Assembly (NCBI GenBank): GCA_911728435.2 | Contig: OU452200.1 | Span: forward strand, 1,054,001 to 1,118,000 | Source: Apoderus coryli | Taxonomy: Eukaryota > Arthropoda > Insecta > Coleoptera > Attelabidae | DNA length: 64,000 bases | Direction of reading: 5' to 3' | Shown: positions 11,182-22,040 of the stretch, piece by piece | Position numbering within the stretch: position 1 is the first letter of the stretch | Layout: every line of letters begins with the position of its first letter | Made by a program: the position numbers and the translations under genes | The notes under the pieces: generated by a model | Told to the model about the DNA's origin: nothing | What the model saw: the letters and a program-made list of their open reading frames with translations, nothing else | Database searches by the model: none

Positions 11182-13165
11182 TTGCAACGCGATACGGCTG
11201 GATTTTGGTCTTATATAAATAACAAACGTGGTAATTCCAGAATTCCGGGTGTAATCAGGGATGACGCTTCAGAGTATGATGATCCGCGGCAAATTGTTGA
11301 CGCTTTTGCCAATTACTTTCAGAGTGTTTATGTGGAATCAAACCCTCAGCATACTGAGACTTTGCCGGATGTCATTGGCAGTAATTGTGATCCGGGGTGT
11401 ATTCATCGAGTGACGGCTGCAATGCAAGTAAAAAACTGAAACCTAAACCTACGTCTGGAGCGGACGGTGTGCCCAGTTTTGTTGTAAAGGACTGTATTTA
11501 TCCTTTATCTAATCCCTTGTGTCATATTTTTAATTTAATTCTACGAACTAGCACATTTCCGGACTTGTGGAAAACTGCAAGAGTAATTCCAATTCTGAAG
11601 AAGGGAGACCCTAGAATCATTAATAATTATAGACCTATTTCAATTTTGTGTAATTTTTCTAAATTGTTTGAAATAGTGTTGTATCAATATATATTCTCCA
11701 CTGTTAAAAATTCTATTACAACTAAACAACATGGCTTTTTCTCAGGCAGATCATGCGCGACAAACTTGGCTTGCTTTTCACAGCATGTTTGTGAAGTCTT
11801 GGACACGCGTGGTCAAATTGATGTAGTGGATACGGATTTCAGAAAAGCCTTTGATCAGATGGACCACTATGTTCTATTGAGAAAGGTTGAAAATTTTGGT
11901 TTTTCGTCGGGGTTGGTCGGCCTACTTAAATCTTATCTATTGGACCGTCGCCAGTTTGTGAAATATGAAGGGTATGAGTCATTCAAGTTTGTACCTACAT
12001 CAGGCGTACCACAGGGATCCAACTAAGGTCCATTGCTGTTTATTATTTTTATGAACGACATTTTCGATTGTGTGTCATGCAATGGGCTACTGTTTGCCGA
12101 CGACTTAAAACTTTTTCATGAAATTCGTAGCCATGACGACTGTTTGTATCTTCAAAGATGCTTGCATTTTTTGCGGACTGGTGTGATAGAAACAAGTTGC
12201 ATCTGAATATAGACAAGTGTAATGTGGTGACCTATACGAGAAAAGACAATAGAATTACTTTTAATTATTACATTGACGGTTCTGTCTTGAATCGAGAGAC
12301 GGTTCTCAGGGACTTGGGTGTTTATTTTGATGAGCGTTTCTCCTTTGTGGCTCATGTGGAGCACGTCTCGCGACATTGCACTAAGCTGCTTGGTTTTATC
12401 CTAAGAAATTGTAAATATTTTAATAACACCAAAACTTTTAGTATTTTATTTAGTGCTTTTATAAGATCCAGACTGGAATATTGCCAAATTGTATGGCACC
12501 CTATCTATGATAGACATGCTGAGACTCTAAACGCGGTGCATCGAAGATTTCTGAAATATTTGATATTTAGGGATTATGGTGTTTATCCGCAGAGGGGAGC
12601 CGAGTATCAGATTTTACTATACGAGTGCGGGGAGACCTCACTGGAAAGCCGTCGAAGACTGCTAGCCGTTAAGTTTTTGCACAGTCTGTTGCATGGCTCA
12701 ACAGACTGTAAGTATTTATTGTTGTTGTTAAACTGAATTTTCTAATACCACGACAGGCTGGCAGGCTTAGGTTCACATTTTACGAGGATCCTTGTCGTAC
12801 CAACATAATGCTTCAGTCTCCTGTACACTATATTTGTGACGGTTTTCACAGAGTATCGCACTTGCCTGATATCAACCACAGCACGCTCGCGAATATTGTT
12901 GCCACAATGTCGGGCTTGTTTTGGTGAATTAGAGTAGAGTGGAGTAGATATTTGTAGTTTCTGTTATTATATTGAATTATGCTTTGATGGTTTATTCTGT
13001 TTTTTCTGTTCTCTTTTTTTAATTTTCATTCATTCATTTTTTGTATGAAAATATATTTTTTTTTGTTCTTTATATGGACACGGATATAATGTGATTATGT
13101 TTCCTGTAATTGGGGTTGTACCCTGTTGGAAATAAAGAACTATTTATTTATTTATTTATTCTATT
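11182..13165 (+). mobile_element. Jockey/CR1-like LINE, 5'-truncated, with 3' tail
   Basis: A reverse transcriptase can be followed from FWSYINNKRG through PTSGADGVPSFVVKDC, YRPISILCNFSKLFE and the fingers motif QHGFFSGRSC to DTDFRKAFDQMDH, TSGVPQGSN, LLFADDLKLF and the thumb/C-terminal region to about 12927. No RNase H follows. Breaks: a small deletion near 11415 shifts the frame, an in-frame stop at 12024 sits in the GPLLF motif, and a frameshift follows near 12157. The element lacks ORF1 and the endonuclease. It ends with aataaagaac and a TATT repeat at about 13132-13161. A near-identical internal piece lies at 47153-47745. Confidence 0.9.
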
Positions 13166-14004
13166 GAAAATAGATCTACGTGTGAAAAATATTAATTATT
13201 TTCATCAAAAGGCCAAATAATACTCTGTTAAAAAGACTTAACGGTTACTCATAGTTTCTTTCTTCTACTAGGCTCAAATTATTTCTCAGGAAGAGGAATA
13301 TTAGAAAAAAAATTAAAGAATCCAAAAAAAGAAGTCTGTAGGTTTGTATAGAAAAGTTAGACGCCCACTCTGTTAGTACACCTCTGTACGAGATAATCTA
13401 AAACTTAATCATTAATTATGTGTAAAATCGATGATGTCAGGTAAAATTAAATTGCACTTCAAGCCACAAACGTGAAACATTCATTTATCTTATTCTAGTT
13501 TGGTAATAGATTTTCGATTGATTTTCCACTAAAAATTAAATCAAAAGATTAATGATGATACAGACAATACACTTAACTCGGCAGTTAATCGCACAGTTAA
13601 GGAACAAGCTGATGACTTCTGGTGTTTAGAAACAAATAGACAATCTTATACAATGCAGTTCAACAAAAAATCACATTTTTTGCGATAATGAACTTAAAAA
13701 TACTCCAACCCTTAATTTTAAATTCTCTTTCTATACTCTGAGTGCGTATGACTAATTTATAATAGAGTGAGTGGATACTTGCAAAGCAACTTTACGATTT
13801 ATTTTCTTACCCAACCCAAATAATGTGCGAGCACCAGGCCAACTTCAGATCCAGAACAACACCATGAATGTCCACAACCCTAATGGAGAAACGCATTGCT
13901 TACATCTCCTCTATACGTTAATCATAAACTGTTCGCAGCAAACGAATCCGAGATGTCGAAACATGATTGAGTTAAAAAGTTGAATATCGGAAGCTAATAT
14001 ATAT
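13166..14004. other. No gene recognised
   Basis: AT-rich. The frame at 13771-13983 has no recognisable domain. Confidence 0.5.
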
Positions 14005-14560
14005 AATATATCAAAATTATTTGAAAAAGTTTTATATACACAAATCATGACATTTTTAATGGATAACTCTTTACTGCCTGACTCTCAATCTGGTTTGTGT
14101 AGGAATCGTAGTGCGGTGACGGCATTATTAAAGGTTTTGGACGACATAATAATATCCTCGGATCGCGGTGAAACATCAGCGTTAGTTTTATTCAATTTTC
14201 CTAAAGCCTTCGATACCTTGGACCATCAGATGTTATGTGCCAAACTACATTCCTATGGGTTTCATAACAATAGTGTACGTTTTTTTGAAAGCTACTTGTC
14301 CAATAGATATCAGCGTGTTCAGTTAGAAGGTAAAGTATCTGATCCACTCCTGCTTACGAGGGGTGTACCACAGGGATCAATTCTAGGACCCCTGTTGTTT
14401 TTGATATATACATTTGATATGGATCGGTTCGCGAGGGATTGTAACATGCAGAGATCTGCGGATGACACGCAGCTATACACTAGTTTTTCATTAGAACAAA
14501 GTCAACTTGCAGTCCAAAAAATAAACAATTCAATTCAATTCAACAACTGAACAAGTTGCA
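14005..14560 (+). pseudogene. CR1/Jockey-like reverse transcriptase fragment
   Basis: The frame starts with ISKLFEKVLYTQIM and continues unbroken to 14550. It covers the palm of a LINE reverse transcriptase: LPDSQSGLCRNRSAV, the first catalytic block FNFPKAFDTLDHQML (usual first residue D of DFSKAFD is N here), RGVPQGSILGPLLF, and the active-site block SADDTQLY (usual YADD or FADD). The two Asp of ADD remain, but the first catalytic Asp is lost, so the enzyme would be inactive even though the frame is open. Both ends are cut off and there is no tail. Confidence 0.85.
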
Positions 14561-15429
14561 GTCAAACCTCAACAGACTCAAAAACAAAGGTTAGTTCGAA
14601 AATTGAGCCTTTAATCACTGAGTCCTGCTCCAAAAAGTACTTGCTTTGAGCATTTTTTCAAGATACATAGCGATGAAAAAACTTCCTACTAACTTAACTT
14701 GGACATAACATGCAAATAAATATCAATTAGACGAAAAACTCGTAACCTTTTATCAAAATGCACCTTTTAATAAACATAAAACAGCTAAACTTGTACTAAA
14801 ACAAATATCACACACATATATCGAAAGCTTTTGGGACATTTGCTCGTCTAATAGCTGTTGTAAAAAAAAACCTTCTACTGTTGGTATAATAATATAGATA
14901 GGGGAAGTAGCTATTTAAGGGTAATTTATAGGCGGCGGCGGTAAAAATTTAGATACCGAATATAGACGTGTGTGCAACTGATATGGATTTTAAGGCTTTT
15001 TCTGTCTCTTATGCGGGGTGTGTCATTTTTTTTTATATGTTGTTGCCCCTATAGGGTGTTTTGAAAAGAAAAGCAGAAGATATTCATAAAGACACCCATC
15101 TTTTTTTGTGAATACTTAGTTGTATCATAAAAATTTATATGCAGCATGTCATTCCCAGTATACTTGATATTATAAAGGGATACCTATCGAATAATAATTT
15201 AAACATACAAGTCATTCAAAGTTTGCATACAAATTTTAATATTTTTTTCACCTGCTTCTGAATTTCGGCCCAATGGTATAATGAAAAATACAGTGTGGCT
15301 TCAAAATTACGCTATTGCTTCAAGAAACTGTACTGGAGTCTTCTTCTGTCAGATTTTTTATGACAGCCATCAAGACTTTAACTGAAATCTTATTTCTGTT
15401 GTTGCAGATTTAATGTACAGCGAGCTACT
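14561..15429. other. No gene recognised
   Basis: No coding signal. A gcggcggcgg patch occurs near 14932. Nothing else stands out. Confidence 0.45.
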
Positions 15430-16778
15430 TTTTTTTATAATTCTGACTTTTTTACATAATTCTGTAAAAAAACTTGGAATTTTTCAATTCTGACTTTTTT
15501 GCAGAATTCAGCAAAAAAAATCAGAATTGAAAAATTCCAAGTTTTTTACATAATTCTGTAAATAAAGTCAGAATTGAAAAATTGAAAATTTTTTTACAGA
15601 ATTCTGCAAAAAAGTCAGAATTGAAAAATTCCAAGTTTTTTCTACAGAATTCCGTAAAAAGTCAGAATGATAAAAAATTCCGAGTTATTTACAGAATTCT
15701 TTAAATAAAGTCAGAATTGAAAAATTCCAAATTTTTTTACAGAATTCTGCAAAAAAGTCAAAATTGAAAAATTCCAAGTTTTTTTACAGAATTCTGTAAA
15801 AAAGTCAGAATTATAAAAAATTCCAAGTTATTTACATAATTCTGTAAATAAAGTCAGAATTGATAAACTGCAAATTTTTTTACAGAATTCTGCAAAAATT
15901 CAGAATTGAAAAATTCCAAGTTTTTTTACAGAATTCCGTAAAAAGTCATAATGATAAAAAATTCCAAGTTATTTACATAATTCTGTAAAAAAAATCAGAA
16001 TTGAAAAATTCCAAGTTTTTTTACAGAATTATGTAAAAAAGTCAGAATTATAAAAAATTCCAAGTTATATATAATATATATATATAATTATGTAAAAAAA
16101 ATCAGAATTGAAAAATTGCAAATTTTTTTACAGAATTCTGCAAAAAAGTCAGAATTGAAAAATTCCAAGTTTTTTCTACAGAATTCCGTAAAAAGTCAGA
16201 ATGATAAAAAATTCCGAGTTATTTACAGAATTCTGTAAATAAAGTCAGAATTGAAAAATTCCAAATTTTTTTACAGAATTCTGCAAAAAAGTCAAAATTG
16301 AAAAATTCCAAGTTTTTTTACAGAATTCTGTAAAAAAGTCAGAATTATAAAAAATTCCAAGTTATTTACATAATTCTGTAAATAAAGTCAGAATTGAAAA
16401 ATTCCAAATTTTTTACAGAATTCTGCAAAAAAGTCAGAATTGAAAAATTCCAAGTTTTTTTACAGAATTCTGTAAAAAAGTCAGAATTATAAAAAATTCC
16501 AAGTTACTTACATAATTCTGTAAATAAAGTCAGAATTGAAAAATTCCAGAATTATAAAAAATTCCAAGTTATTTACATAATTATGTAAATAAAGTCAGAA
16601 TTGAAAAACTCCAAATTTTTTTACAGAATTCTGCAAAAAAAGTCAGAATTGAAAAATTCCAAGTTTTTTTTACAGAATTCCGTAAAAAAGTCAGAATTAT
16701 AAAAAATTTCAAGTTATTTACATAATTCTGTAAATAAAGTCAGAATTGAAAAATTCCAAGTTTCTTTTCAGAATTCAA
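15430..16778. repeat. Satellite array with higher-order (three-monomer) organisation
   Basis: About 1.35 kb made of monomers of about 47-49 bp. Each monomer has a centre like acagaattctgt (an EcoRI-type dyad), then gtcagaatt and aaaaattccaag. Three monomer types alternate: one with tgcaaaaaagtcagaattga, one with tgtaaaaaagtcagaattat, and one beginning ttatttacataattctg. Together they give a period of about 142 bp repeated roughly eight times. The first part (15430-15507) runs in the opposite orientation. A TA-rich insertion interrupts the array near 16065-16085. A block of about 290 bp is duplicated at an offset of 534 bp. Confidence 0.95.
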
Positions 16779-17585
16779 TTTAAAGGTGTTTTTCTGAAAA
16801 CGGTAAAGTTTTTAAAAAATAACAAGAGTAAGAAAAGTTTAAGAATTAAATTCGACATAAATTTAAGTAATAATTTTTTGAGCTTGCCAATCGGTTAAAT
16901 AATTAGTTTATATAGCTTTAAAATAATACAATAATTATTTAAGTCTACTTTCTCGTGAGGGTTTTTTGAACCTTGAGATATAACAACTGACATGTTAATT
17001 TTTAATTGTTCAAAGGTCTCAGGATTCCCCTACAACATGCCCCTGCTCTGTGTCGGTTCTTATGCGCATCACCCTATATAGATCTAGAGAGGTTAGTAGA
17101 TAAAATAAAAGACTGAAAATGTCAGAATAACATAATAATAATTTTTTTAATGGGTTTTTCGTAAATACTAGACAATAACTTTTACATAGTCCTGGTCTGT
17201 ATTATGCAAAACCATCGACTGATAAATATATAGTGCAGGTATGTAGTATCTCTTTAACTGGTCCTCCGTCGTTGTCGGTTAGTAAAAATAAAACTCAATG
17301 CCGCGATAGATTATCCATATAAAGCTCAGATAAAAAGAATCAAAGTCTTCCATACCCAAATAAACAATCAATTTACGATAAGCAAAAACATTTTTGTGCT
17401 AATTGAGAGTCATAAGATATAGTCGGGTGGATGTAAAGCTTCTTTCAGATAGCCTGCGGCGACGTTGTCAATTTGTTTCCAATATCGTTGTTGAGCATTT
17501 CGCACAAACGTATTTTTCAAAACCAGGGATTAAACCTAGTCGATACAAAGGAATTAGCTATAATAAGAATTACTAAACTATTCGT
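16779..17585. other. No gene recognised
   Basis: AT-rich non-coding sequence between the satellite and the second mariner copy. Confidence 0.5.
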
Positions 17586-18278
17586 TATACGAGGCCTTTT
17601 ATATTTCGGGATTTGGCAGTTGTTGTTCCGAAAATCATTGATGCTGTGCGCGAACTGATATTGAAAGCTCGAATCTGACTTATCAAGAGATTGAGACAAC
17701 CTTAGGCATTAGTGGGACCAGCATACATTCAATATTGCATAAACATTTGACTGTCAAAAAAATTTGTTCGCGTTCGATCCCACAAAAACAACTGGACATG
17801 TCGTAACCGTACCACTAGAACAACGCAGAACAGTCAATTCTGAGTGGTACACAACCATTTGTTTGCCAGTTGTCTTCCAAGAAATCAGGAAAACCAACCG
17901 CCGAAGACGGATCACTCTTCACCACGACATTGCGAGCTCTCACACATCGGCTCAAACAACTGCATTTTTGAGCACCCAAAAGATCGATTTGTTGAGTCAT
18001 CCGCCGTATAGTCCTGACTTGGCACCGAATGATTTCTTTTTATTCCCATACGTAAAAAATAAACTGAGAGGTCAACGTTTTTCGAAACCTGAAGAAGCGG
18101 TTGCTGCATTCAGAATGCATGTTTTGGAGATACCTCAATCAGAGTGGAAAAAGTGCTTCGACAATTGGTTCAAACGCATCTTCATGGGGAATATCTTGAA
18201 AAACAATAAAGTGATTTTCGATGATTAATATTTGTTTTTGTTTTCTAATCCCGAAATATAAAAGGCAACCCTTGTATC
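17586..18278 (+). mobile_element. Mariner-like element, internally deleted second copy
   Basis: The ends match the element at 2411-3567 (left tatacgagg, right cccgaaatataaaaggcaac), but the left repeat has lost about 5 bases. Two large internal deletions are visible against the first copy: one removes the start of the gene (joining ggatttggca to gttgttgttcc), the other removes the linker and the first catalytic residue. The open frame 17764-18228 keeps the second and third catalytic Asp: HHDIASSHTSAQ and SPDLAPNDFFLFP, with 34 residues between them, a D34D spacing. A 16-base deletion near 18178 changes the C-terminus. It can only be a non-autonomous relic. Confidence 0.9.
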
Positions 18279-19220
18279 AGCTTAATGGCGGAAAAGAAAT
18301 CAAGTTACAGAGGTGCTGCTTCTGAACGTTGCGAGGGTATTCGAGAATGTCGGGCGACAATAATTTTGACGTGAACATCACGGGCAAAGATACAAAATCA
18401 ATTCGATGATTACACAATAAAATGATCAATTGAATGAAAGACAATTCACTGCCCAGGTCCAAAAGGACATGCTATTGTCACATCTTTGGTTCTTTTAAAG
18501 GGGCTAGATGGATTCTAATTTTATTCAGAAATGCTTCCTACGATCCTTAATCTAACAGGACTCGCTTGGCTAGTTCTCCCTCCTAGTATCATGTTTTCAG
18601 ACGGAAGCCATTCAGAAGGCTACAATCCTACTAACAAATGGCTGGGTTTATTTAAAAAACACAACAGTTTAGAAGCTAAGTAGAAATGAATCAAATAAAA
18701 CTTAATTACTGTTTATTATAAAAATGTACAAATAATAATGGAAAATGCAAATCAACGCTTGGTTTCCGAAGACATCATAATCCACTACTACGTTCTACGG
18801 AGCCGGATTCAAAACATCAATAACCACAATGGACGACAGATCAGATGATTAAACGCCAGACAGAAAACAGATAAAGAAGATAAAAATAGATCTGGGTGTG
18901 TTCTAAACAACAGGGCTCATAGGAATTATTGAGGTATTACTCTGAGGTCTTCAGTCCCACAAAATTCCCCAAAATATGCAAAGCAAATGGCAACGAGGCA
19001 TTAAACAGATAGCCATCAACCTGAAGACAAAGTGAATGTATAAATAGCGAATAAGCGATAATCTAGACAAATTCAGCAACAATTTGCATTGTGCGGTCTT
19101 GCCTTGCTTGTGAGCGAACACAGAATGAGTTTTGCCTTTGATTTGTTTACGTACTTGCTTTACTTGCTAACCAATTTTTTGTCTTCTCTTTCGTTACTCT
19201 TTCTCTCCCGTCTTGGGTGT
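18279..19220. other. No gene recognised
   Basis: Scattered short frames only; a T/C-rich tract is present near 19180-19210. I see no element signature. Confidence 0.45.
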
Positions 19221-19658
19221 ATACAGGGAGTACAAAAATAATTAAATTTTAAAGAGCTGTCTAGAGTAGAAAAAAATTAAATTTGTTTCAAAAAATTTTC
19301 ATTTTCCTCGAAACCGGTGAACTTTAGAGCTTATGACTAAGAGTATCTTTTTTGTGCAGAAAACATTGGCGGTTCGAATAGGTATCTTAAAACCGTACCT
19401 TTTCCAGTGGCGTAGAAATTGGGGAGAAAAACACCCACTACCCCCTCAAAATCTTCCCCAATTATGAATTTATGACTAGAAAATGGTTAGAAAAGCTGAT
19501 TTCTGTACGGTAAACGGCTCCGGAGCTAATCACAAAAAACAGTTTTTTTTTTCAATCTTGAAAATGATGCATTTTAGAACGGAAGTTAATAGAAACTTTT
19601 TCTCATAATTTTTGGACGGGCTCTCACGTCCTGCGCATATAGTTGAAACACCCTGTAT
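19221..19658. repeat. Possible short inverted-terminal-repeat element (438 bp)
   Basis: atacaggg at 19221-19228 is matched by ccctgtat at 19651-19658, with gaaacaccctgtat on the right side. Termini of the form tacagggtgtttc are common on short non-autonomous repeats in arthropods (family knowledge). The interior is non-coding. Terminal repeats of only 8 bp make the call weak. Related acagggtg strings occur at 38125 and 45009. Confidence 0.4.
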
Positions 19659-20187
19659 GTAAGGATCGAAAAGGTAAATAATATTGTTTCACTTGGATCT
19701 ATAGAGCCTTTTTGTGAATAAACCTATAATATAGAGATGACCGAGTTGTCCCAAACTTTCTCCAACGGGATTTTTGCTAATGGGTTTAGGTAATATGGAG
19801 TTCGAGTTTTGAGACACGTTGTATAAAACAGTTTATATGTTATAGCAGTCCAATTATTAAAGAATTATGCTTGATTTCACAGATAAATTCAAGAAGCGCT
19901 ATTATTAAAAGTTTCCCTGTATAGTACGAAGTCCTAGCCATCGTACGTCGTCTTTATCGTTTCTCTTTAACCAGATTAGGCCTTAATGTATGCATCAGAC
20001 AATGCTATAATTTTATCAAGTTGAAAAGTCGATCCTCAATTAAATGCCTTCTAAAGGAAGTGGAAACGTGAATTTATTTACCATTTGCTCCGGTTGGTTA
20101 TATTATGTGAGTGGATTGTGTTTGTGTCTCTTATTGTAATTGCATTTTACCCACTAATTCATTAACGTTTTATTCCGTACCATGTAG
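19659..20187. other. No gene recognised; possible intron upstream of a candidate exon
   Basis: No element was recognised. The last 70 bases are T-rich and end in atgtag, which could be a splice acceptor for the next feature. Confidence 0.35.
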
Positions 20188-20326
20188 TAAAAGGTATTAT
20201 GCAGAAAAGGACGAGTGCGACATCGACAGCCTGCAGCTCGGTTCGGTGGATGTGGATATATTTACTTGCTTGTTTAATCCTTTGAAAGAATGGGAATTAA
20301 ATAAAAACTGTACACAGAGTATTTAA
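20188..20326 (+). CDS. Candidate terminal exon of an unknown host gene
   Basis: A T-rich tract followed by catgtag (ending 20187) could be a splice acceptor. The frame then reads KRYYAEKDECDIDS, LQLGSVDVDIFTCLFNPLKE and a C-terminus ending CTQSI before the stop at 20326. An aataaa polyadenylation signal lies 16 bases after the stop (20342-20347). The first half is distinctly GC-richer than its surroundings (for example cgacagcctgcagctcgg), as expected of a constrained exon. I do not recognise the protein. It does not look like any transposon protein here. It could be an exon of a gene lying upstream of the window's annotated elements, or a chance frame. Confidence 0.35.
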
Positions 20327-20341
20327 TCGTTGCGTCGATGT

Positions 20342-20347
20342 AATAAA
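20342..20347 (+). promoter_or_regulatory. Candidate polyadenylation signal aataaa
   Basis: Lies 16 bases after the stop of the candidate exon at 20188-20326. In such AT-rich DNA an aataaa is expected often by chance. Confidence 0.3.
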
Positions 20348-20892
20348 TTGTTTATACGGTACGTGATCAATATTAATAAGGTAACAGTTTTCCAGATTCA
20401 ATTGAGAACTGAATATGGTTATATTCTTCGTCGAATTAGACCCTAATTAATTATTTTCAGGGTTTTCTTTCCTAGGTAACTTGAAGGAGCCTACTTAAAT
20501 TTTAAAACTTTGACTGTTAAACTAAATACCGTACTAATCCTAAATCAATAGTTAGTTACCATGTTAAACCGCATATTAAACTAAAACTTAATTTTTCTCG
20601 AAAACGCAGCGTTCTATCATCTTGAGAGAAGAGTGGCTTATACTTCTCCTTAAAATGATGCCAGATTTCTCTAAAAATTAGTGACAAAAAGTTTTGATTA
20701 AAAATGTCCGTTGATCCCCCCGTCCCGACGCCTATGGTTGCAATTTAAACATGTCTAACTCACAAAATCTTCATAAAGGTTGTCCGTGAGCTTAACATAT
20801 CTACCAGGCCGCAGTACCAGCATATCTGGCTTCTAATACACCTTAGTAAAAAAACATAACAAAAAATTCACCACATACACTGCAGAGTGGTG
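20348..20892. other. No gene recognised
   Basis: Non-coding, AT-rich. Confidence 0.5.
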
Positions 20893-21752
20893 AGGTGTTC
20901 CAGACCGATCTCGACAGAGTGATGGCTGATGGGTTTGAATTTGGATAAATGTACAGTGCTCCATTTGGGACCAAATAACCCCGAAATATCCTACACCCTT
21001 GGTGGACACGAATTAAGACCAACTCTCCAGCAAAAGGATCTCGGCGTGATTATTACCAATGATTTAAAATGGGAAATCCATGTCTCGGCGGTAGTGAAGA
21101 TGGCCAACAAATTGTGGTATTTGATCCAGAAAGCATTTAGATCAAGGTCCAATGACATGGTTCTGAAGCTGTACAAGTCGTTTGTCAGGCCGGGCCTGGA
21201 ATATGCCAATAGTGTATGGTCTCCTTATTTTGTTAAGGATATTGAGGCTTTGGAGAGAGTTCAGAGAAGATTTACCAAGCTTCCACAAGCGCTGTGCCAC
21301 CTGCCATATGAAGATCGCCTAAGAGCTTTGAACTTAACAACGCTTCAAGATAGGCGTCGTCGTGGCGACTTGATACAAACGTATAAGGTTCTTAGCGGAC
21401 ATTACACAATAAACTTGTATCTCTTTCATCTTAATAGAAATCTGAGCCTACGTAGTAACAGCAAGAAATTGTGCAAAGAAAGATGCGCAAACCTCGTTCG
21501 AAGAAACTTTCTATCAAATAGAGTGGTATACGCGTGGAATGATATGTCGGAGGAGGTTGTATCAGCGCCAACAGTGAATAGTTTTAAGAACAGACTGGAC
21601 ATTACGCTTAAAGATCGGGGCAGCTGCATGGTCCACTATTCGTTATAGTAAATCGTCGTGTTTTTGTGCACTGAGCCGAGTTTTATCTTTTACAAATCGG
21701 GCGACAGTATCATCGGTTTCACCGCTTACTGTCTGAACTAATAATAATAATA
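20893..21752 (+). mobile_element. L2/CR1-like LINE, 3' end with tail
   Basis: The region opens with FQTDLDRVMAD in one frame, then shifts to MGLNLDKCTVLHLGPNNP, which runs unbroken to 21648. The block YTLGGHELRPTLQQKDLGVI, then LYKSFVRPGLEYANSVWSPY and RVQRRFTKLPQALCHLPYED, is typical of the C-terminal part of LINE reverse transcriptases that lies after the catalytic palm, with LTTLQDRRRRGDL close behind. The catalytic part, endonuclease and ORF1 are absent. After the stop comes a short 3' region ending in an AAT repeat (21737-21751). This is a standard 5'-truncated insertion, still open over 239 codons. Confidence 0.85.
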
Positions 21753-22040
21753 CTACACAACGAAAAAAGATAAGACTGAATGAAACTCTTCTCGAATCTT
21801 GCCATGCATGTACTCCTTTACAGATGCCTTAAAACTCTTCAAAGTGGGCTTGGATCTGACTTCCGGAGGTAAGAGATTGTAAAACCGTGGGGCCAAATAC
21901 ATATAGTGTCTCTGACCTATTGATTTAGACGAGATAGGAGTTCTGTATGAATCGTGTCTTGTTCGTGTATGATAGTCATGCTGAATTGCCTCCATCAAAT
22001 TTTTGGTGTATGGATAACAAATGCTTCTATTTAGAGACAT
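21753..22040 (-). pseudogene. LINE C-terminal fragment, minus strand
   Basis: The minus frame of 95 codons contains QHDYHTRTRHDSYRTPISSK, then SIGQRHYMYLAPRFYNLLPP and EVRSKPTLKSFKASVKEYM. This is the usual ending of CR1/Jockey-like LINE proteins (N-T-R...L-R-V-P, then G-x-Y-x-Y-N-x-L-P-x-x-I, then F-K-x-x-L-K-x-x-L). It lies tail to tail with the plus-strand LINE ending at 21752. Homology upstream of 22040 is lost. Confidence 0.7.

Noticed and set aside
15430..16778. CRISPR array, because of regular dyad repeats
   Set aside because: No unique spacers; monomers abut and vary gradually, and the surrounding sequence is eukaryotic.
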